A stretch of 22,685 nucleotides of DNA. It comes from Lachnospiraceae bacterium (lineage in GTDB: Bacteria > Bacillota > Clostridia > Lachnospirales > Lachnospiraceae). Below are positions 1 through 7,007 of the stretch, in pieces. The DNA is taken from the NCBI GenBank assembly GCA_900766575.1, contig CAAFVW010000033.1, forward strand, positions 1 to 22,685. The letters run 5' to 3'. Below the pieces are notes generated by a model, which worked only from the letters and a program-made list of their open reading frames with translations, did not search any database and had not been told where the DNA came from. The position numbers and the translations under genes are program-made. Position 1 is the first letter of the stretch, and the number at the start of each line of letters is the position of its first letter.

Positions 1-62
1 CAGGATCTCCTGCGAAGATTTTTCACATAACTATTAGTCTATAAGACAGAAAGGTGTTATTT

Positions 63-1028
63 ATGAACGCAGTATTAGAGCAAATCAGCAAAATCGGTAT
101 CGTACCGGTTGTAAAAATTGACAACGCAGCAGATGCACTTCCTCTGGCAAAGGCACTTTGTGCAGGTGGACTTCCCTGTGCAGAGGTTACTTTCCGTACT
201 GCTGCTGCAGCAGAAGCTATCAAGATCATGACCGACAATTTCCCCAGCATGTGTGTTGGTGCAGGTACCGTTCTGAACGCAGAGCAGGTTGACGCAGCAG
301 TAGCAGCAGGCGCTAAGTTCATCGTAAGCCCCGGCTTAAATCCCAGAACCGTTAAGTATTGTGTAGAGAAGAACATCCCTATCACTCCCGGTACGTCAAG
401 CCCCAGCGACATCGAGCAGGCTATCGAGCTTGGCCTGGATGTAGTTAAGTTCTTCCCCGCTGAGCAGTCCGGCGGTCTGGCTAAGATCAAGGCTATGGCA
501 GCTCCTTATGTAAACATGAAGTTCATGCCTACCGGCGGTGTCAACGCTAAGAACCTGACTTCTTACCTTGACTTCCCCAAGATCATCGCTTGCGGTGGCT
601 CCTGGATGGTTCCCGGTGACCTGATCAACGCCGGTGAGTGGGACAAGATCGAGCAGCTGACCAGAGAAGCAGTACAGACCATGCTGGGCTTCGAACTGGC
701 TCATGTTGGTGTGAATGCAGAGAACGAGGAAGAGGCTGTTAAGGCTGCGAACCGTTTCGCATTCATCTTCGGTATGCCCGCTAAGGTTGGCAACAGCTCC
801 GTATTCGCAGGATCTGCTCTGGAAGTTATGAAGACTCCTTACCTGGGCAAGAACGGCCACATCGCTGTTAAGACCAACTACATCGAGAGAGCTGTCAACT
901 ACCTGAGCACTGTTCTGGGTGTTGAGTTCAACGAAGAGTCCGCTAAGAGAGACGCTAAGGGCAACCTGAAGGCTATCTACCTGAAAGAGGAGATCGGCGG
1001 ATTCGCTATTCATCTGGTACAGAAATAA
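63..1028 (+). CDS. eda: KDPG/KHG aldolase with an extra C-terminal domain
   Basis: Class I aldolase that splits 2-keto-3-deoxy-6-phosphogluconate into pyruvate and glyceraldehyde 3-phosphate, the last step of uronate/Entner-Doudoroff breakdown in the cytoplasm. Residues 1 to about 208 form the KDPG aldolase barrel: GIVPVV at 12-17, EVTFRT at 41-46 with the likely catalytic E41, GAGTVL at 66-71, and VVKFFPAE at 127-134 with Schiff-base K129. About 110 further residues (from FELAHVGVNAE, 210 on) are absent from the usual roughly 210-residue enzyme and look like a glyoxalase/VOC-type fold. The ATG at 63 is chosen because AGAAAGG lies 8 bases before it; an in-frame GTG at 54 overlaps that ribosome site. 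The KDG kinase follows 63 bases downstream, so the pair converts KDG to central metabolites. The aldolase call is firm; the role of the tail is unknown. Confidence 0.93.
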   Translation: MNAVLEQISKIGIVPVVKIDNAADALPLAKALCAGGLPCAEVTFRTAAAAEAIKIMTDNFPSMCVGAGTVLNAEQVDAAVAAGAKFIVSPGLNPRTVKYCVEKNIPITPGTSSPSDIEQAIELGLDVVKFFPAEQSGGLAKIKAMAAPYVNMKFMPTGGVNAKNLTSYLDFPKIIACGGSWMVPGDLINAGEWDKIEQLTREAVQTMLGFELAHVGVNAENEEEAVKAANRFAFIFGMPAKVGNSSVFAGSALEVMKTPYLGKNGHIAVKTNYIERAVNYLSTVLGVEFNEESAKRDAKGNLKAIYLKEEIGGFAIHLVQK

Positions 1029-1091
1029 GAATAGGATTTAGAACAACCGAGGATAATAGACAATTTTAATTTGAGAAAGGAATATACCAAA

Positions 1092-2123
1092 ATGGCAAAA
1101 GTAATTACCATGGGTGAGATCATGCTGAGACTGTCCACCCCCAACAACGAGAAATTTATCCAGGCAGACGAGTTCGATATCAACTACGGCGGCGGTGAAG
1201 CTAACGTAGCAGTATCTTTGGCTAACTACGGTCATGACGCTGAGTTCGTTACCGCAGTTCCCGACAACGAGATCGGTGAGTGCGCAGTAGCAGCTCTGAG
1301 AAAGTACAACGTAGAGACCAAGCACATCGCAAGATGCGGTGAGAGACTGGGTATCTACTACCTGGAGAGCGGTTCTTCCATGAGACCTTCCAAGGTTGTG
1401 TACGATAGAGCACATTCCTCTATCTCTACCGCAACCGAGGCTGATTTCAACTTCGATGAGATCTTCGAAGGCGCTGACTGGTTCCACTTCACCGGTATTA
1501 CACCCGCTGTATCCGACGCTGCTGCAGAGCTGACCGAGAAGGCTCTGATCGCTGCTAAGAAGCACGGCGTAAAGGTATCCGTAGACCTGAACTTCCGTAA
1601 GAAGCTGTGGAGCTCCGAGAAGGCTCAGAAGGTTATGACCAACCTGATGAAGTACGTTGATGTATGTATCGGTAACGAAGAAGATGCTGAACTGGTACTT
1701 GGCTTCAAGCCCGGCGATACCGATGTTACCAGCGGTGAGCTGGAGTTAGCCGGTTACAAGTCCATCTTCGAGCAGATGGTTGACAAGTTCAACTTCGAGT
1801 ACTGCGTATCCTCTCTGCGTGTAAGCCATTCCGCTTCCGATAACGGCTGGTCTGCCTGCATCTACTCCAGAGATACCAAGGAGTTCTATCACTCCAAAGA
1901 GTACAGCATCCATCCCATCGTTGACCGTGTAGGCGGCGGCGACTCCTTCGCAGGCGGCGTGATCTGCGGTATGCTGGATGGCAAGAACTTCAAGGATGCT
2001 CTTGAGTACGGCGTAGCTGCATCCGCTCTGAAGCACACCATCCCCGGCGACTTCAACCTGGTATCCAGAAAAGAAGTTGAGACCCTGGCTGGCGGCGACG
2101 CTTCCGGACGTGTACAGAGATAA
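1092..2123 (+). CDS. kdgK: 2-keto-3-deoxygluconate kinase (PfkB family)
   Basis: Phosphorylates 2-keto-3-deoxygluconate with ATP to make KDPG, the substrate of the aldolase encoded just upstream. The 343-residue protein has the PfkB/ribokinase layout: N-terminal sugar-binding region with NYGGGEANVA at 31-40, and the C-terminal signature RVGGGDSFAGG at 279-289, in which D284 is the expected catalytic base. NFRKKLW (168-174) and GNEEDAE (194-200) also fit KDG kinases rather than fructokinases. The ATG at 1092 is preferred over an in-frame TTG at 1071 because AGAAAGGA (1074-1081) sits 10 bases before it. Codons end mostly in C or G (aac, ttc, atc, aag), as in the aldolase, suggesting strong expression. 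The substrate is inferred from the aldolase neighbour and family resemblance; another PfkB sugar kinase specificity is a minor possibility. Confidence 0.9.
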   Translation: MAKVITMGEIMLRLSTPNNEKFIQADEFDINYGGGEANVAVSLANYGHDAEFVTAVPDNEIGECAVAALRKYNVETKHIARCGERLGIYYLESGSSMRPSKVVYDRAHSSISTATEADFNFDEIFEGADWFHFTGITPAVSDAAAELTEKALIAAKKHGVKVSVDLNFRKKLWSSEKAQKVMTNLMKYVDVCIGNEEDAELVLGFKPGDTDVTSGELELAGYKSIFEQMVDKFNFEYCVSSLRVSHSASDNGWSACIYSRDTKEFYHSKEYSIHPIVDRVGGGDSFAGGVICGMLDGKNFKDALEYGVAASALKHTIPGDFNLVSRKEVETLAGGDASGRVQR

Positions 2124-2154
2124 TCTAACTGATGAATAGTTAATAAGGATCAAA

Positions 2155-2196
2155 ACGAACTCACCTGTGTGGTAACATGCAGGTGAGTTTTGTTAT
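2155..2196 (+). terminator. Terminator of the eda-kdgK operon
   Basis: AACTCACCTG (2158-2167) pairs perfectly with CAGGTGAGTT (2180-2189) around a 12-base loop, followed by a T-rich run. It lies 34 bases after the kdgK stop. The A-rich left flank (CAAAAC) gives a T-rich tail on the other strand too, so it may work in both directions. Confidence 0.85.
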
Positions 2197-2232
2197 AAGA
2201 AAAGAGCCATTCCTTATTTGGGTGAATGGCTC
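2192..2232 (-). terminator. Terminator of the pyrB-pyrI operon
   Basis: GAGCCATTC (2204-2212) pairs with GAATGGCTC (2224-2232) around an 11-base loop. On the minus strand the hairpin is followed by TTTTCTTAT, and it lies just past the pyrI stop at 2259. Together with the plus-strand hairpin next to it, it insulates the two convergent operons. Confidence 0.85.
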
Positions 2233-2258
2233 TATAACATTTTGGACTTATATGGAAT

Positions 2259-2702
2259 TTAGTTTTCGCTGCTGTATTTCTCTTCGCAGTATTTGCAGCG
2301 GTAGATCTCTTTTTTCTCATCGGAGAGGACGAATACGTGGGGCAGTCCCTGCTCGATGGAAGTGATGCATCTGGGGTTGCGGCATTTGATGACGTTTTTG
2401 ATCTGTTTGGGAAGTACCAGTTCCTTCTTCTCTACGATCTCACCGTTTTTGATGACGTTGACGGTGATGTTGTGGTCGATGAATGCCAGTACATCCAGAT
2501 CCAGCATATTAATATCACATTCTACTTTCAGAATATCCTTTTTGCCCATTTTTCCGCTGCGTGCGTTTTTGATGATAGCAACAGTGCAGTCTAACTTATC
2601 CAGCTGAAGATGCTCATAGATAGAGAGACTTTTTCCGGCTTTGATATGATCGAGGACGAAGCCCTCTTCGATTTTTCCTACATTTAACATATGAATAACC
2701 AT
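2259..2702 (-). CDS. pyrI: Aspartate carbamoyltransferase regulatory subunit
   Basis: Regulatory chain of aspartate transcarbamoylase; in the family it binds nucleotide effectors (CTP/ATP) and holds PyrB trimers together through a zinc domain. The N-terminal nucleotide-binding domain starts MLNVGKIEEGFVLDHIKAGK, close to the E. coli type. Four zinc-ligand cysteines are present: C107 and C112 (CRNPRC), then C136 and C139 (CKYC). Length 147 is normal. It lies 43 bases after pyrB in the same direction. The start is uncertain: AAGAAAGG ends one base before the first ATG (2702), which is too close, while the second in-frame ATG (2690, codon 5) is 13 bases away, which is rather far. The family's usual N-terminus favours the second. 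Confidence 0.95.
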   Translation of the reverse strand: MVIHMLNVGKIEEGFVLDHIKAGKSLSIYEHLQLDKLDCTVAIIKNARSGKMGKKDILKVECDINMLDLDVLAFIDHNITVNVIKNGEIVEKKELVLPKQIKNVIKCRNPRCITSIEQGLPHVFVLSDEKKEIYRCKYCEEKYSSEN

Positions 2703-2745
2703 GCCTTTCTTACAATTATAGAATCCAGTCTTTCCGACAGGTAAA

Positions 2746-3657
2746 TTATGCCAGACCCAGCAAAGTCAGAATCAGGGCCATACGGACGTAGACACCGAAC
2801 TGTGCCTGTTTGAAATAGGCGGCTCTGGGATCATCATCGATCTCCACGGAGATCTCATTGACTCTGGGAAGGGGATGCAGTACCAGCATATCGGGTTTCG
2901 CCAGTTCCATTTTTTCCGGGGTCAGTACATAGAAATCTTTCAGACGGACATAATCCTCTTCGTTAAAGAAACGTTCCTTCTGGACACGGGTCATGTATAA
3001 CAGATCCAGTTCGGGCATGACGTCTTCCAGGCGGATGACTTCCTGGTAAGGAATGCCTTTTTCACGAAGCATATCGGTGATATAATCCGGCACTTTCAGC
3101 TCTTCGGGAGAGATGAAGATGAACTTGATTCCCTCATAGCGGACCAGTGCATTGATCAGGGAGTGTACGGTACGACCGAATTTCAGATCACCGCACAGAC
3201 CGATGGTGAAATTATTCAGATTGCCGTGCAGGCTGCGGATGGTCTGCAGGTCAGTCAGAGTCTGGGTGGGATGCTGATGACCACCGTCACCGGCATTGAT
3301 TACGGGAATCAGGGATTTCTCTGCGGCTACCATGGGAGCACCTTCCTTGGGATGACGCATGGCGCAGATGTCAGCGTAACAGGAGATGATGCGGATGGTA
3401 TCGGCTACACTTTCTCCTTTGGATGCGGAAGAGCAGGATGCATCGGAGAAACCGATCACTCTGCCGCCTAATCGGGTCATGGCGGACTCGAAGCTCAGAC
3501 GCGTACGTGTGCTGGGCTCATAGAAGCAGGTGGCCAGGATCTTGCCGTCGCATTTGTGCGCGTATTTTGCGGGATCCTTCTGGATGTCATCTGCGAGGGC
3601 GAACAGCTTGTCCAGTTCCTCAACAGAGAAGTCAAGTGGGTTCATCAGGTGTCTCAT
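2746..3657 (-). CDS. pyrB: Aspartate carbamoyltransferase catalytic subunit
   Basis: Joins carbamoyl phosphate and aspartate to form carbamoyl-aspartate, the committed step of pyrimidine synthesis, in the cytoplasm. Visible active-site elements: carbamoyl-phosphate loop STRTRLSFESAM (49-60), SKGES (79-83) with the mobile-loop lysine K80, HQHPTQTLTDL (127-137), and the aspartate-binding HPLPRVNEI (261-269). Length 303 matches the family. The ATG at 3657 has GAGG 9 bases upstream (minus strand ATGAGGAAATGAAAA). It is first of a two-gene operon with pyrI, consistent with an allosteric class B-type holoenzyme. No other pyr gene lies in the window. Confidence 0.97.
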   Translation of the reverse strand: MRHLMNPLDFSVEELDKLFALADDIQKDPAKYAHKCDGKILATCFYEPSTRTRLSFESAMTRLGGRVIGFSDASCSSASKGESVADTIRIISCYADICAMRHPKEGAPMVAAEKSLIPVINAGDGGHQHPTQTLTDLQTIRSLHGNLNNFTIGLCGDLKFGRTVHSLINALVRYEGIKFIFISPEELKVPDYITDMLREKGIPYQEVIRLEDVMPELDLLYMTRVQKERFFNEEDYVRLKDFYVLTPEKMELAKPDMLVLHPLPRVNEISVEIDDDPRAAYFKQAQFGVYVRMALILTLLGLA

Positions 3658-3742
3658 TTTTCATTTCCTCATTTCTGCACTGTTGTAAAATAGATGATCT
3701 GTAACACAGAAAAAGATTTGTGATACAGGATACATTCGACAA

Positions 3743-3769
3743 CGTAAGGAAACAGTGCTTTTTCTTACG
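3743..3769 (-). other. Hairpin upstream of pyrB
   Basis: CGTAAGGAAA (3743-3752) pairs with TTTTCTTACG (3760-3769), with one G-T pair, around a 7-base loop. It lies about 85 bases before the pyrB start. No T-run follows on either strand, so it is not an intrinsic terminator. It could be a leader structure or a binding site; the region 3658-3800 otherwise shows no convincing promoter. Confidence 0.35.
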
Positions 3770-3818
3770 CTGCGGGAGGATCAGACCTGTGGAAATACAG
3801 ATGGATGCTCCCTGACCA

Positions 3819-3852
3819 GAAAAAAGTCGAAGAGGAAAAACTCTTCGACTTT
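3819..3852 (-). terminator. Terminator of the nitroreductase gene
   Basis: A perfect 12-bp stem, AAAGTCGAAGAG (3823-3834) with CTCTTCGACTTT (3841-3852), and a 6-base loop. On the minus strand the stem's own T's continue into TTTTTTCTGG, directly after the nitroreductase stop codon. Confidence 0.93.
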
Positions 3853-3856
3853 AAAA

Positions 3857-4396
3857 TTACTGTTGATAAGATAACAGATCCGTTACGGATTTCCGTTTGG
3901 GAGCAACGGGTGCTTCTGCGGGATAACCGATGGGGATCAGTGCGATCAGGTCCTGATTTTCAGGAATCTCAAGCAGATCAGCAGCTTCCTGCTGATCGAA
4001 AATACCCATGATCACGGTGCCAAGACCCTGCTCGTAAGCAGCCAGGCAAAAGGCTTCGCTGGCAACACCGGCATCGAACATCTGCCATGCATCGCCTCTT
4101 TGGGTAGTGAAGGAGCCGTCTCTCTCGAAACCGCTTCTGCCCTTTATCACGGTTACAGCAACGACCATGGGAGCGTTCTCCATGATCTTGCCATTACCCG
4201 GGAAGGAGGAAGTACATGCTGCCAGTTTCGCTTTCTTTTCGCCTTCCACAGCGATATAACGAACGATTTGCGTATGCTTCCAGCTGGGAGCATAAGAAGC
4301 TGTCTCTACGATCTGAGCCAAAAGCTCATGAGATACCGGCTGATCCGTATACTGACGGATGCTTCTGCGGCCTGTGATACATTCTTTTGCGGTCAT
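3857..4396 (-). CDS. Nitroreductase family flavoprotein
   Basis: FMN-dependent oxidoreductase of the nitroreductase superfamily, expected to be a cytoplasmic dimer using NAD(P)H; its physiological substrate cannot be told from sequence. Evidence: the FMN phosphate-binding arginines in GRRSIRQYTDQPV (9-21), APSWKHTQIVRY (36-47), the mid-region ENAPMVVAV (73-81), and the C-terminal GLGTVIMGIFDQ (124-135) followed by IALIPIGYPAE (151-161). The 179 residues are typical of the short single-domain subfamily. The start at 4396 has a perfect AGGAGG 7 bases upstream. It is a single-gene unit with its own promoter (4429-4457) and terminator, divergent from the PH-like gene. Confidence 0.9.
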   Translation of the reverse strand: MTAKECITGRRSIRQYTDQPVSHELLAQIVETASYAPSWKHTQIVRYIAVEGEKKAKLAACTSSFPGNGKIMENAPMVVAVTVIKGRSGFERDGSFTTQRGDAWQMFDAGVASEAFCLAAYEQGLGTVIMGIFDQQEAADLLEIPENQDLIALIPIGYPAEAPVAPKRKSVTDLLSYQQ

Positions 4397-4428
4397 TGTT
4401 TATCCTCCTGTATTTTTGCATTTGTAAT

Positions 4429-4457
4429 ATAATAGCATTTCTGAATGGTAGAATCAA
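4429..4457 (-). promoter_or_regulatory. Sigma-A-type promoter of the nitroreductase gene
   Basis: On the minus strand the -35 element is TTGATT (4452-4457), followed by a 17-base spacer and the -10 element TATTAT (4429-4434). It lies about 33 bases before the start codon at 4396. Confidence 0.75.
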
Positions 4458-4511
4458 GCAGGAAAAAGTGAAAAAAACATATAAAATTTGTATGGCTATG
4501 ACAGAAAGGTT

Positions 4512-4540
4512 TTGCATTCCAGGATAGGATATCATATAAT
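4512..4540 (+). promoter_or_regulatory. Sigma-A-type promoter of the PH-like gene
   Basis: TTGCAT (4512-4517), 17-base spacer, perfect TATAAT (4535-4540). Transcription would begin near 4547, giving a leader of about 100 bases before the ATG at 4647. The leader contains an imperfect stem, GGAAGCGG with CCGGTTCC (one mismatch), around 4562-4590. No known riboswitch class was recognised in it. Confidence 0.8.
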
Positions 4541-4646
4541 GAGGCAAGGAGAACTATACCGAGGAAGCGGATTGTGTAAAAGCCGGTTCCACTGTACGTT
4601 ACAGATGGCTGTGGGACATCGGACCAAGCAATAAAAGGAGGGCACT

Positions 4647-5027
4647 ATGTCAGTAGAATTTGTGGAAAAGAAGCGCTGGTTATTTTTAGGATTACCTTTT
4701 ACTTTTACCAAGTATGTGATCAAAGAGGATATGATCACTGTGGATACGGGTGTGTTCACCAAGGTGGAGAATGACTGCTATATGTACAAGGTACAGGATG
4801 TGGAGCATACGGCAAGTATCTGGGAGAGAATGGCAGGACTTGGCACCATTGTCTGCTATACCGGTGATACTACGCATCCCCAACTGTTGATCGAGCATAT
4901 CCGTAATTCCAAAGCAATCAAGGAATTTATTTTGAAGGAGTCAGAGGAAGCCAGATTGAAGCGCAGAACCGTGAACATGCTGGATATTGGTTCCGGAGAG
5001 ATCGGGGATATTGACGACTTACAGTAA
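4647..5027 (+). CDS. Small PH-like domain protein
   Basis: A 126-residue protein resembling bacterial PH (DUF304/YdbT-type) domains: an aromatic, hydrophobic start (RWLFLGLPFTFTKYVIKEDM, 10-29), a strand-rich middle (MITVDTGVFTKVENDCYMYKVQDVEH, around 29-54), then WERMAGLGTIVCYTGD and a helix. The end (SEEARLKRRTVNMLDIGSGE) is charged. There is no signal peptide or convincing membrane helix. The function is unknown; such domains in the family often occur in envelope-linked proteins, but here nothing in the sequence decides this. AAAAGGAGGG directly before the ATG is a strong ribosome site. It is a monocistronic unit between a sigma-A promoter and a terminator at 5061-5086. Confidence 0.7.
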   Translation: MSVEFVEKKRWLFLGLPFTFTKYVIKEDMITVDTGVFTKVENDCYMYKVQDVEHTASIWERMAGLGTIVCYTGDTTHPQLLIEHIRNSKAIKEFILKESEEARLKRRTVNMLDIGSGEIGDIDDLQ

Positions 5028-5029
5028 TA

Positions 5030-5057
5030 TTGAGAAACAAGTATACATGTGTATAAG
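5030..5057 (+). promoter_or_regulatory. Possible promoter upstream of the MATE gene
   Basis: TTGAGA (5030-5035), 16-base spacer, TATAAG (5052-5057). A near-palindrome, TATACATGTGTATA (5042-5055), overlaps the spacer and -10 and could be an operator. Any transcript starting here would meet the terminator-like hairpin at 5061-5086 almost at once. The call is tentative. Confidence 0.35.
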
Positions 5058-5060
5058 AGA

Positions 5061-5086
5061 CGGGACCTTCCGGGGTCCTGTTTTTT
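5061..5086 (+). terminator. Terminator after the PH-like gene
   Basis: CGGGACC (5061-5067) pairs with GGTCCTG (5074-5080), with one G-T pair, around a 6-base loop, followed by six T's. It sits 33 bases after the stop at 5027 and only 15 bases before the MATE start codon, so it could also act in the MATE leader. Confidence 0.8.
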
Positions 5087-5101
5087 CGGGAGAAGAGATT
5101 T

Positions 5102-6475
5102 ATGGAACTTGATATGACGAAGGGAAATCCTTCCAGATTGATTGTAAAATTTATCATTCCTATTATTATAGGTAATATTTTTCAACAGCTGTACAGCATG
5201 GTGGACACGATTATCGTAGGACGATTCGTAGGCGTGGATGCCCTGGCAGCGGTAGGAGCCACCGGCTCTGTGAGCTTTCTGATCCTTGGTTTTACGCAGG
5301 GACTGACCACCGGATTCACAGTGCTGACGGCACAGCGGTTCGGCGCCGGTGACAGGGAAGGCATGCGCAAAAGTATCGGAAGTGCGGCCGTATTGTCGGT
5401 CATTGTGACGATCGTGATGACGACGGTCAGCATGCTGGGAATGGACGGACTGCTGCGTGTGATGAATACGCCGGAAAATATTTTTGATATGACGAAGGAA
5501 TATATCATGATCATCTGCGCCGGGATCGCCTGCAATGTCCTCTATAATCTGTTATCGAGCATTCTGAGAGCCATAGGCAACAGTGTTGTGCCGCTTGTGC
5601 TTTTGATAATTGCGTCTGTGGTCAATATCGTTCTGGATTATGTCCTGATCGTGTATGGTCATATGGGTGTGGGCGGCGCAGCTTATGCAACCATTATTTC
5701 CCAGGGGCTGTCCGGTGTGCTGTGCCTGATCTACATTATAAAAAGTGTGCCGACGCTGCACATACGTCCGGAACATTGTAGACTGGAGAGCCAGTGTGTG
5801 AGAAATCAGCTCACGGTAGGGATTCCCATGGCATTGCAGTTTTCCATTACTGCAGTCGGAACCATTCTCGTGCAGTCCGCACTGAATCTGCTGGGATCTA
5901 CGGTGGTGGCATCCTATTCCGTATCCTGCAAGGTGGAACAGCTTGTGACACAGCCGTTCTCTGCTATGGGCGTGACGATGGCAACCTACAGTGCGCAGAA
6001 CCGCGGTGTCAATGATCTGGACCGGATTCAGAAGGGTGTCAAAGCAGCCAATATTATGTCGGGAGTCTATGCGGTGATCGTATACGGCCTGGTGTATCTG
6101 GCAGTTCCTTATATTGTACCGTTGTTCATTACAGAACAGATTCAGATGGTATGCGGTTACGTGAAAACATATATTGTAATCTGCGGCGTGTTCTTTATCC
6201 CGCTGGGAATGATTTTTATCTTCCGGAATGCCTTGCAGGGATGCGGATTCGGCTTCGTCCCCATGATGGGTGGAGTAGTAGAACTTGTAAGCAGAGGCGT
6301 CGTGGCATTCGTGGCGGCAAATCTGATGAGCTATGTCGGTGTCTGCTTTGCCAATGCCAGCGCCTGGCTGACAGCCGGAATCTTTCTGCTCATTGCGTAC
6401 CATTCCCTTATGAAAAAGATGGTACGTGACAAAAAGATACATGAGGAACGTATGTTGGCGGAAGCCATGCAATAA
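5102..6475 (+). CDS. MATE family multidrug/metabolite efflux transporter
   Basis: Integral membrane exporter of the MATE superfamily, which moves cationic drugs or metabolites out using an Na+ or H+ gradient. The 457 residues show the usual 12-helix pattern in two homologous halves. The first half begins MTKGNPSRLIVKFIIPIIIG and NIFQQLYSMVDTIIVGRFVG, the family's diagnostic opening; the second half starts near LTVGIPMALQFSITAVGTIL and repeats the pattern. The C-terminus is short, charged and presumably cytoplasmic. The ATG at 5102 has GGAG 9 bases upstream. The substrate cannot be inferred. It follows a terminator-like hairpin closely and ends 18 bases from the convergent CmpB-like gene with no clear terminator between. 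Confidence 0.93.
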   Translation: MELDMTKGNPSRLIVKFIIPIIIGNIFQQLYSMVDTIIVGRFVGVDALAAVGATGSVSFLILGFTQGLTTGFTVLTAQRFGAGDREGMRKSIGSAAVLSVIVTIVMTTVSMLGMDGLLRVMNTPENIFDMTKEYIMIICAGIACNVLYNLLSSILRAIGNSVVPLVLLIIASVVNIVLDYVLIVYGHMGVGGAAYATIISQGLSGVLCLIYIIKSVPTLHIRPEHCRLESQCVRNQLTVGIPMALQFSITAVGTILVQSALNLLGSTVVASYSVSCKVEQLVTQPFSAMGVTMATYSAQNRGVNDLDRIQKGVKAANIMSGVYAVIVYGLVYLAVPYIVPLFITEQIQMVCGYVKTYIVICGVFFIPLGMIFIFRNALQGCGFGFVPMMGGVVELVSRGVVAFVAANLMSYVGVCFANASAWLTAGIFLLIAYHSLMKKMVRDKKIHEERMLAEAMQ

Positions 6476-6493
6476 AGAAGCGGAGAAATTTTT

Positions 6494-6916
6494 TCAGCGC
6501 AGAATCTTTTCGAAGAACAGCCCTGCCAGGAACCACCAGGGAGCGTAGTCCAGCCGGATGATCCGATGGATGTGGAAACGGCTTTTTACGTAGTCCCAGG
6601 GGCAGAGATCGTGTTTCCACAACAGACGTCCGCTGAGATATTCTGCACTGAAGATCAGAGCCATATAGAACAAACCGCGCACAGGTCGGCTTAGGTGCAT
6701 CTTTGCAAACAGTCGTTTGAAGGGGGCCAGCAGGCAGGCACAGCCGTAGATGGGGAACATCCACAGGGAAGTGCTGCCGGTGAGGCGCAGATCCCTTCGT
6801 TTCAGGGAATGCAATGCTGTGAACAGAATCTCCATGCACCAGCCGCATAATCCGCACAGCAGAAAGTTTTTGCAGAAAATTTTTAATTTATTTGTGGCAG
6901 TATCAATGATTTTCAT
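6494..6916 (-). CDS. CmpB-like putative ABC transporter membrane protein
   Basis: A 140-residue membrane protein matching the pattern of the 'ABC_trans_CmpB' (formerly DUF1113-type) family: CGWCMEILFTAL (24-35), GSTSLWMFPIYGCACL (47-62), VRGLFYMALIFSAEYLSGRLLW (79-100), CPWDY (104-108), RIIRLDYAPWWFLAGLFFEK (118-137). About four hydrophobic segments are visible. The family name implies a transporter role, but the function is not established and no ATPase gene lies beside it. The ATG at 6916 has no recognisable Shine-Dalgarno sequence, and the next in-frame ATG is inside the first conserved motif, so the start is kept by default. It is divergent from the folate operon and convergent with the MATE gene. 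Confidence 0.75.
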   Translation of the reverse strand: MKIIDTATNKLKIFCKNFLLCGLCGWCMEILFTALHSLKRRDLRLTGSTSLWMFPIYGCACLLAPFKRLFAKMHLSRPVRGLFYMALIFSAEYLSGRLLWKHDLCPWDYVKSRFHIHRIIRLDYAPWWFLAGLFFEKILR

Positions 6917-6934
6917 GAAGCTAGTATGTGTATT

Positions 6935-6964
6935 TTGAGAGCAAAAGATACCGGCGCGTAGAAT
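6935..6964 (+). promoter_or_regulatory. Probable promoter of the folate operon
   Basis: TTGAGA (6935-6940), 18-base spacer, TAGAAT (6959-6964), about 44 bases before the folC start. The short leader leaves no room for a tetrahydrofolate riboswitch, and none was recognised. Confidence 0.55.
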
Positions 6965-7007
6965 GATAGAATTGTCAGAATCTTAGAGAAGACAGAAAGA
7001 AGAAGCT

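Noticed and set aside
1..62. Possible 3' end of an upstream gene before the aldolase
   Set aside because: Several frames reach a stop before 63 (for example at 28-30 or 35-37), but the fragment is too short to recognise any protein.
5552..6472. 306-codon open frame opposite the MATE gene
   Set aside because: It is a shadow of a confident transporter gene, and its H/Q/C-rich translation has no recognisable domain.
6917..7007. Tetrahydrofolate riboswitch before folC
   Set aside because: The 91-base gap contains a promoter and a ribosome site and lacks the conserved THF aptamer segments.
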